From Falsochrobactrum ovis (GTDB lineage Bacteria; Pseudomonadota; Alphaproteobacteria; Rhizobiales; Rhizobiaceae), in contig NZ_QLMK01000001.1 in NCBI RefSeq assembly GCF_003259955.1, forward strand, positions 186,001 through 250,000: a DNA stretch of 64,000 bases, written 5' to 3'. This document shows, one piece after another, positions 58,652 through 64,000 of this stretch. The position numbers and the translations under genes are program-made. Below the pieces are notes generated by a model. That model searched no databases. It had not been told where the DNA came from and saw only the letters and a list, made by a program, of their open reading frames with translations. Positions within the stretch are counted from its first letter, which is position 1; each line of letters opens with the position of its first letter.

Positions 58652-61441
58652 ATGAACGATAAAACGAACGACGACAAGACGCTTAGCGTCAATCCTAAAA
58701 AGACGCTGACCTTGAAACGGTCGGGCGTTGAGCAGAGCACCGTGCGCCAAAATTTCAGCCACGGCCGCACAAAGGCCGTCGTCGTTGAAACCAAGAAGCG
58801 TAAATTTTCTCGGCCTGACGAAAAACCGGAAACGGAAGCTACAGCACCTTCGCCGGCCGCTCAGCCAAAAGCTCCTGCAGCCGCGCCCGCTAAACCTGCT
58901 GCTGCTAAAGCTCCGGCTGCCGCGACGACTTCAGCCCCGGCACAGCCAAAGGCTCCTGCATCACGAGTAACAAAACCGCATGTCGCGCCGCAAAATCAGC
59001 GCGCTGCGCAGCGCTCTCACACGCAGCAGGCCCAGCGTCCGCGCCAAGGTGATCGCTCCGGCATGGTTTTGAACACGCTATCGCGCTCCGAGATGGAAGC
59101 GCGTCGTCGTGCGCTTGAAGGTGCGCTCATTCGCGAAGCGGAAGACCGTGAACGCGCCGCCCAAGAGGCAAAGCGTCGCGAAGAAGAAGAGGCGCGTCGC
59201 GCCAAGGAGCGTGAGGAATCCGCACGTCGCCAGGCTGAAGAAGAAGCTCGCCTGAAGGCTGAAGCTGAAGCACGTGCGCGTGCAGAAGCAGAAGCTGCCA
59301 AGCGCGCGCCGCAGCCTGCCGCTCGCAGTGAGCAGTCGCGCGGCGAGGCACGCCCAGCTTCCGGACGCTCCCAAGGTGCTCGCGCTGCTGCTGCTATTCC
59401 AGATGTTATTCCGAGCGCCAATAAGCCGCTTCCGCAGAGCCAACTTCGCAAGAATGTCACCTCTGATGACGATGATGTGCGCGGTCCACGCCGCGGCGCT
59501 CCGGCCAAGCCGGATGTTCGCGCGCCAAGGGTTGTCAGAGGCGCAGACGAGCGCCGTCGTGGCAAGCTGACGCTTACGAGCAATCTCGATGATGATAGCG
59601 GTCGGTCACGTTCGCTTTCGGCGATGCGTCGCCGTCAGGAAAAGTTCAAACGCGCCCAGATGCAGGAAACCCGAGAGAAAATCTCGCGGGAAGTGACTGT
59701 TCCTGAAACTATCACGCTTCAGGAGCTCGCACAGCGTATGGCTGAGCGCTCGGTAGATATCATCAAATACCTTATGAAACAGGGTCAGATGATGAAGCCC
59801 GGCGATGTGATTGACGCCGATATGGCTCAGCTTATCGCAGAAGAATTCGGCCATACGGTCAAGCGTGTTGCGGAATCTGACGTTGAAGAAGGCATCTTCA
59901 ATGTTGAAGATAATCCCGAAGCAATGCGCCCACGTCCGCCGGTTGTTACCATTATGGGTCACGTCGACCATGGTAAGACCTCGCTTCTTGACGCTATTCG
60001 TCAGGCAAATGTTGTATCTGGCGAAGCTGGTGGGATCACGCAACATATCGGTGCTTATCAGGTCGAACAAAACGGCCAGAAAATCACCTTCATTGATACG
60101 CCCGGTCACGCCGCCTTTACCGCTATGCGTGCGCGTGGTGCTCAGGCTACGGATATTGCGATTTTGGTTGTCGCGGCCGATGATAGCGTGATGCCGCAGA
60201 CGGTTGAATCAATCAACCATGCCAAGGCGGCTGGTGTACCGATCATCGTGGCGATCAATAAAATCGACAAGCCGACTTCTGATCCGCAGAAGGTTCGCAA
60301 CGCATTGCTTCAACATGATGTGTTTGTGGAAACAATGGGCGGTGAAGTGCTTGATGTGGAAGTTTCCGCCAAGAACAAGCTTAATATCGACAAGCTTCTG
60401 GAAGCAGTACTGCTGCAGGCTGAAATTCTCGATCTCCAGGCAGATCCAGAACGTACAGCTGAAGGCGTCGTCATCGAAGCGCAGCTTGATCGCGGCCGCG
60501 GTTCCGTAGCAACGGTTCTGGTGCAGAAGGGAACGCTACATCCAGGCGATATCATTGCCGCTGGTAATGAATGGGGCCGTGTACGTGCACTGGTTAATGA
60601 TCGTGGCGATCACGTGAAGGAAGCCGGTCCTGCTATGCCGGTGGAAATTCTCGGCTTGCAGGGTACGCCACAGGCTGGTGATCGTTTTGCAGTGGTTGCT
60701 AACGAAGCCAAAGCCCGTGAAATTGCTGAATATCGTCAGCGTCTGGCCCGTGATAAGGCCGTAGCACGCCAGACCGGCTCACGCGGCTCGCTAGAGCACA
60801 TGATGAGCCAGCTTCAGATAACCGGTACGAAGGAATTCCCGCTGGTTATCAAGGGTGACGTGCAAGGTTCGATTGAAGCGATCAATGCAGCGCTCGAAAA
60901 GCTCGGAACAGACGAAGTTCGTGCACGCATCGTCCATTCGGGTGCGGGTGGAATTACGGAAAGTGACGTGTCACTGGCTGAAGCTTCAGATGCTGCGATC
61001 ATCGGCTTTAACGTTCGCGCTAACAAGCAGGCACGCGATGCAGCCGAACAGCAGGGCATCGAAATCCGCTACTACAACATCATCTATGACCTGATTGATG
61101 ACGTTAAAGCGGCTATGTCCGGACTTCTATCGCCAGAACGTCGTGAAACCTTCATCGGTAATGCCGAGATTCTCGAAGTCTTCAACATTACCAAGGTCGG
61201 TAAGGTGGCAGGTTGCCGTGTTACCGAAGGTAAGGTCGAGCGTGGCGCAGGCGTACGTCTTATTCGCGATAATGTTGTTATCCATGAAGGCAAGCTCAAG
61301 ACGCTCAAGCGCTTTAAGGATGAAGTGTCAGAAGTACCAAGCGGCCAGGAATGTGGTATGGCGTTTGAAAACTATGATGATATGCGCGTAGGCGATGTCA
61401 TCGAAGCATTCCGCGTCGAACACGTTTCACGCACGCTCTGA
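58652..61441 (+). CDS. infB: Translation initiation factor IF-2
   Basis: The 929-residue GTPase has an IF2 N-terminal region rich in Ala/Pro/Lys and Glu/Arg helices (about 50-330), then the G domain ([17 protein letters not shown]) and domains II-IV. It positions fMet-tRNA on the 30S subunit. GAAGGAAAC precedes the ATG. The charged segment from about residue 148 to 215 looks like one long helix and varies in length between species. Confidence 0.97.
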   Translation: MNDKTNDDKTLSVNPKKTLTLKRSGVEQSTVRQNFSHGRTKAVVVETKKRKFSRPDEKPETEATAPSPAAQPKAPAAAPAKPAAAKAPAAATTSAPAQPKAPASRVTKPHVAPQNQRAAQRSHTQQAQRPRQGDRSGMVLNTLSRSEMEARRRALEGALIREAEDRERAAQEAKRREEEEARRAKEREESARRQAEEEARLKAEAEARARAEAEAAKRAPQPAARSEQSRGEARPASGRSQGARAAAAIPDVIPSANKPLPQSQLRKNVTSDDDDVRGPRRGAPAKPDVRAPRVVRGADERRRGKLTLTSNLDDDSGRSRSLSAMRRRQEKFKRAQMQETREKISREVTVPETITLQELAQRMAERSVDIIKYLMKQGQMMKPGDVIDADMAQLIAEEFGHTVKRVAESDVEEGIFNVEDNPEAMRPRPPVVTIMGHVDHGKTSLLDAIRQANVVSGEAGGITQHIGAYQVEQNGQKITFIDTPGHAAFTAMRARGAQATDIAILVVAADDSVMPQTVESINHAKAAGVPIIVAINKIDKPTSDPQKVRNALLQHDVFVETMGGEVLDVEVSAKNKLNIDKLLEAVLLQAEILDLQADPERTAEGVVIEAQLDRGRGSVATVLVQKGTLHPGDIIAAGNEWGRVRALVNDRGDHVKEAGPAMPVEILGLQGTPQAGDRFAVVANEAKAREIAEYRQRLARDKAVARQTGSRGSLEHMMSQLQITGTKEFPLVIKGDVQGSIEAINAALEKLGTDEVRARIVHSGAGGITESDVSLAEASDAAIIGFNVRANKQARDAAEQQGIEIRYYNIIYDLIDDVKAAMSGLLSPERRETFIGNAEILEVFNITKVGKVAGCRVTEGKVERGAGVRLIRDNVVIHEGKLKTLKRFKDEVSEVPSGQECGMAFENYDDMRVGDVIEAFRVEHVSRTL

Positions 61442-61453
61442 TGGATTGTAGCT

Positions 61454-61473
61454 TGGGCGCCTTCTTGCGCCCA
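61454..61473 (+). other. GC hairpin directly after infB
   Basis: TGGGCGC and GCGCCCA form a seven-base-pair stem around CTTCTT, with no T run after it. Confidence 0.5.
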
Positions 61474-61536
61474 TGCTCACTACCCGTCATGCCATTCGGG
61501 TGCCGGATGGGGCGGGTTCAACAGATAGAAACAGAG

Positions 61537-61565
61537 ATTGGCCTGACAAGTTCAGGCCAATTTTT
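61537..61565 (+). terminator. Intrinsic terminator between infB and rbfA
   Basis: ATTGGCCTGA pairs with TCAGGCCAAT around CAAGT, followed by TTTTC. rbfA therefore either has its own promoter within 140 bases or depends on readthrough. Confidence 0.85.
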
Positions 61566-61705
61566 CACCGCCGGATCTATGAGGGTCTGACTCCCGTCTG
61601 GATCGTGGCCGTCACGCCCTTGAGGCGATTTCATTATGCGGATCAATTTCCGAATGTCCTTGAGGGCATCTCGGTTTTTTGTGCCGCTCATCGGAGTAAA
61701 AAGCG

Positions 61706-62158
61706 ATGGCACATTCTCATGTTAAGAAAGGTTCCGGCGGCCTGTCGCAACGCCAGCTTCGCGTCGGTGAGCAGGTACGCCATGCTGTGGCTCAGGTGCT
61801 TCAGCGCGGCGAAATCCGCGATGAAATTATTGAGAATACGGTAATTTCTATATCAGAAGTCCGCATGTCACCGGATCTCAAAATTGCGACCTGTTTCGTT
61901 TCTCCCATGGGGGATATTGATCCGCAACTGGTCGTTAAGGCGCTTGCTTCAAATGCGAAATTTATTCGAGGTCGGGTAGCACCAGATCTTCGACAAATGA
62001 AATATATGCCGGAATTTCGTTTCCGGGCTGATACAAGCTTCGAAAATTTTGCGAAAATCGATGCACTTCTGCGCTCGCCGGAAGTCGCACGCGACCTGCA
62101 AAATCCAGATGATGAAGATGGTGACGCAGATGACGCCACCAGCAATGGAGAAGAATAA
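61706..62158 (+). CDS. rbfA: Ribosome-binding factor A
   Basis: The 150-residue protein has a KH-like fold pattern ([23 protein letters not shown] and K-Y-M-P-E-F-R-F). It assists late 30S maturation and cold adaptation. The C-terminus is a run of acidic residues, as in relatives. truB starts three bases after the stop. Confidence 0.96.
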   Translation: MAHSHVKKGSGGLSQRQLRVGEQVRHAVAQVLQRGEIRDEIIENTVISISEVRMSPDLKIATCFVSPMGDIDPQLVVKALASNAKFIRGRVAPDLRQMKYMPEFRFRADTSFENFAKIDALLRSPEVARDLQNPDDEDGDADDATSNGEE

Positions 62159-62161
62159 AGC

Positions 62162-63130
62162 ATGGCAAGACGCGGCAAGAAAAAAGGTCGTCCGGTATCC
62201 GGCTGGGTCATTTTTGACAAGCCCAAAGGTATGGGATCGACCGAGGCTGTCTCCAAGATCAAATGGCTTTTCAATGCCGAAAAGGCCGGCCATGCTGGCA
62301 CTCTTGACCCGCTTGCCTCGGGAATGCTGCCGATCGCGCTGGGCGAAGCAACAAAAACGGTTCCCTATGTGATGGATGGAACCAAAGTCTATCGTTTTTC
62401 TATCAGCTGGGGTGAAGAACGTTCTACCGATGATCTTGAGGGCGAGGCGACGCAGACTTCGGACAAGCGGCCTAGTCGTGAGGAACTGGAAGCAATTCTT
62501 CCCAATTATACCGGCGTGATTAAACAGGTTCCGCCTCAATTCTCTGCAATCAAGATCGGCGGCGAGCGTGCTTATGATCTTGCACGCGAAGGGGAAACCG
62601 TGGAAATCCCAGCCCGGGAAGTTGAGATTGACCGACTTGAGATCATCGAATTTTCTGACAATGGGCCAACCACTTTAGAAGTCGAATGTTCTAAGGGCAC
62701 CTATGTGCGTTCGCTGGCTCGCGATATGGGCCGGGACTTGGGCTGCTTTGGCCATATTTCTGAGCTGCGCCGCATTGAGGTCGCACCTTTTACCGAAGAT
62801 GATTTGGTAACGCTGGAAGAGCTGGAAGCGGCTTGGCCTCCGCTCCCACCAAAGGATGAAGAGCCGGCCGAACCTATACAGCGCCGCGATTTTAGTGCGC
62901 TTGATGCATTGGTGATCGAAACCGGTGCGGCGCTTGATTGTCTCCCACAGGTCGCACTAAGTGACGAACAGGCCCAACGGGTACGCCTTGGCAATCCGGT
63001 TATTATTCGCGGACGCGACGCCCCGCTTGATGCAGATGAAGCATATGTGACCGCGCGCGGTAAGTTGCTGGCCATTGGTTATATTGAGCACGGACAGTTT
63101 AAACCGAAACGCGTTTTTTCCGGTTCTTAA
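62162..63130 (+). CDS. truB: tRNA pseudouridine(55) synthase
   Basis: The 322-residue enzyme has the catalytic Asp in [11 protein letters not shown] and later Y-V-R-S-L-A-R-D. It makes pseudouridine-55 in the T loop of tRNA. The opening [10 protein letters not shown] is typical. The rpsO promoter overlaps its stop codon. Confidence 0.96.
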   Translation: MARRGKKKGRPVSGWVIFDKPKGMGSTEAVSKIKWLFNAEKAGHAGTLDPLASGMLPIALGEATKTVPYVMDGTKVYRFSISWGEERSTDDLEGEATQTSDKRPSREELEAILPNYTGVIKQVPPQFSAIKIGGERAYDLAREGETVEIPAREVEIDRLEIIEFSDNGPTTLEVECSKGTYVRSLARDMGRDLGCFGHISELRRIEVAPFTEDDLVTLEELEAAWPPLPPKDEEPAEPIQRRDFSALDALVIETGAALDCLPQVALSDEQAQRVRLGNPVIIRGRDAPLDADEAYVTARGKLLAIGYIEHGQFKPKRVFSGS

Positions 63131-63156
63131 CAATAGCAAAATATGGCGAGTATAAT
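63127..63156 (+). promoter_or_regulatory. Promoter of rpsO
   Basis: TTAACA (63127-63132) and TATAAT (63151-63156, exact consensus) are separated by 18 bases. The -35 overlaps the truB stop, and a leader of about 130 bases follows before rpsO. Confidence 0.65.
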
Positions 63157-63295
63157 TCCTACTGGTATTCTCGTCATTTTTGCACTATATGCGCATGATC
63201 GGTCGATAGATTCAAAGAGATCGTGTGAATGGCCCGCGCTGGACGACATCCCGGCCAAGGCGACTGATTTTCCTCCCAAATAGAAAGGGTTTACG

Positions 63296-63565
63296 ATGTC
63301 GATTACTGCTGAGCGCAAGCAAGCACTTATCAAGGAATACGCAACCAAGGAAGGCGATACGGGTTCTCCTGAAGTTCAGGTAGCCATTCTTACCGAGCGT
63401 ATTTCCAACCTTACCGAACACTTCAAAGACCATAAGCATGATAATCATTCGCGTCGCGGTCTTTTGAAGCTGGTATCGCAGCGCCGTCGTCTGCTTGACT
63501 ATGTCAAGGGTCTGGACGAAGCGCGCTACCAGACGCTGATTTCCCGTCTGGGTCTGCGTCGTTAA
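63296..63565 (+). CDS. rpsO: 30S ribosomal protein S15
   Basis: The 89-residue protein has the S15 pattern [14 protein letters not shown] and [14 protein letters not shown]. It binds 16S rRNA early in assembly of the platform and often represses its own mRNA. AAAGGG lies before the ATG. pnp follows after 256 bases of structured leader. Confidence 0.98.
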   Translation: MSITAERKQALIKEYATKEGDTGSPEVQVAILTERISNLTEHFKDHKHDNHSRRGLLKLVSQRRRLLDYVKGLDEARYQTLISRLGLRR

Positions 63566-63574
63566 CGGCAAATT

Positions 63575-63600
63575 CGGGCGGCGTTTTAAAGCGTCGCCCG
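63575..63600 (+). terminator. Possible terminator after rpsO
   Basis: CGGGCGGCG and CGTCGCCCG form a nine-position stem (one G-T) around TTTTAAAG; only CTTGATTTT follows, so termination is likely partial. Confidence 0.55.
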
Positions 63601-63682
63601 CTTGATTTTGGGCAAATGCCCATGAGGCACAAAAGCGCGTAGGGCGCATTTGCATGCCGCTAAGGAGCCGAAAGGCTCGTGA

Positions 63683-63768
63683 TCCGGACCCGTCATGGGG
63701 CAGGATTGCAGGCAGTTCGTTTTGCGAGCTTCCCGTTGTCTTGCCCATGGCCTGTCCGCCAACCCGGA
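63683..63768 (+). promoter_or_regulatory. Long stem-loop in the pnp leader
   Basis: Nested helices TCCGG/CCGGA (63683-63687 with 63764-63768), CATGGG/CCCATG (63694-63699 with 63744-63749), CAGGA/TCTTG with one G-T, and AGTTCG/CGAGCT (63714-63719 with 63725-63730) form one long arm. A GAGCC-GAAA-GGCTC hairpin (63665-63678) precedes it. In E. coli a comparable pnp leader arm is cut by RNase III so that PNPase can autoregulate; the same is inferred here. Confidence 0.6.
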
Positions 63769-63821
63769 AAGCCGCCAGCGCATTTATTGCGCTCGATAAA
63801 GCTTTCCATAGAGGACAAGAT

Positions 63822-64000
63822 ATGTTCAATACCCATAAAGTTGAAATCGATTGGGGTGGTCGTCCGCTCATTCTCGAAACTGGCAAGATCGCCCGTCAGG
63901 CTGACGGAGCTGTGCTTGCAACCTATGGCGAAACCGTCGTTCTGGCGACTGTGGTCTCCGCCAAGGAACCAAAGCCGGGTCAGGACTTTTTCCCGCTTAC
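63822..64000 (+). CDS. pnp: Polyribonucleotide nucleotidyltransferase, 3' truncated by the window edge
   Basis: The first 59 codons are visible: [16 protein letters not shown], then [12 protein letters not shown] and [14 protein letters not shown]. This is the N-terminal RNase PH-like domain of PNPase, the phosphorolytic 3' to 5' exonuclease of RNA decay. GAGGA lies six bases before the ATG. The rpsO-pnp order is nearly universal in proteobacteria. Confidence 0.95.
   Translation, partial: MFNTHKVEIDWGGRPLILETGKIARQADGAVLATYGETVVLATVVSAKEPKPGQDFFPL

Noticed and set aside
63212-63886. A 224-codon minus-strand frame across rpsO and the pnp start
   Set aside because: It overlaps two certain genes on the other strand and shows no domain; a shadow frame.

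Overview
The window is a gene-dense, almost entirely housekeeping stretch of an alphaproteobacterial chromosome. Gene order and protein content fit the Brucellaceae (Brucella/Ochrobactrum/Pseudochrobactrum group): addB-addA-trxA, trpF-trpB-trpA-accD-folC, dnaK-dnaJ-pmtA, pstSCAB-phoU-phoB, tsaB-rimI-plsC-miaB-phoH-ybeY-corC-lnt-praR-metK-trmB and rimP-nusA-ylxR-infB-rbfA-truB-rpsO-pnp. The family assignment is inferred from recognised proteins and synteny; the species cannot be fixed by eye. No tRNA, rRNA, insertion sequence, prophage or CRISPR array was seen.

Layout. 1-8.6 kb (+): the end of a sugar kinase gene (AmgK type), murU, the AddAB recombination nuclease-helicase and thioredoxin. 8.6-16.6 kb (-): folC, accD, trpA, trpB, trpF, a YdcF-like protein, a YgjP-type metal hydrolase, a DUF2852 membrane protein and an alpha/beta hydrolase. 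16.9-31.5 kb (+): infC (with an ATT start codon), rpmI-rplT, pheST, an oxidoreductase, dnaK-dnaJ behind a heat-shock promoter, pmtA, pyrF, a DUF1330 protein, gshB and a YifB/ComM ATPase. 31.5-33.4 kb: a (GAGGGC)9 repeat, then two minus-strand envelope genes (transglutaminase-like peptidase, RlpA-like). 33.3-40.3 kb (+): a DUF454 protein and the phosphate-uptake operon behind a Pho box. 40.4-44 kb: a SleB-type cell-wall hydrolase lipoprotein, a small lipoprotein, an M29 aminopeptidase and Dps. 44.2-54.8 kb (+): t6A synthesis, acylation, MiaB/PhoH/YbeY/CorC/Lnt, a PraR-like regulator, metK, trmB. 55-64 kb (+): the rimP-nusA-infB translation operon through rpsO and the start of pnp.

How the genes fit together: most belong to core information processing (translation initiation, ribosome assembly, tRNA modification, recombination) and envelope biogenesis, with phosphate and heat-shock response modules that carry recognisable control sites.

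No exotic multi-gene system was found. The most interesting signals are regulatory and structural: a promoter plus terminator plus overlapping antiterminator in front of rimP-nusA-infB; three exact TTAA-N7-TTAA (CtrA-type) boxes, all beside cell-envelope hydrolase or peptidase genes; a hexamer repeat with G-quadruplex potential between convergent genes; long structured leaders before rpmI-rplT and pnp; a full-consensus alphaproteobacterial RpoH promoter for dnaK; and several perfect palindromes that look like operators.
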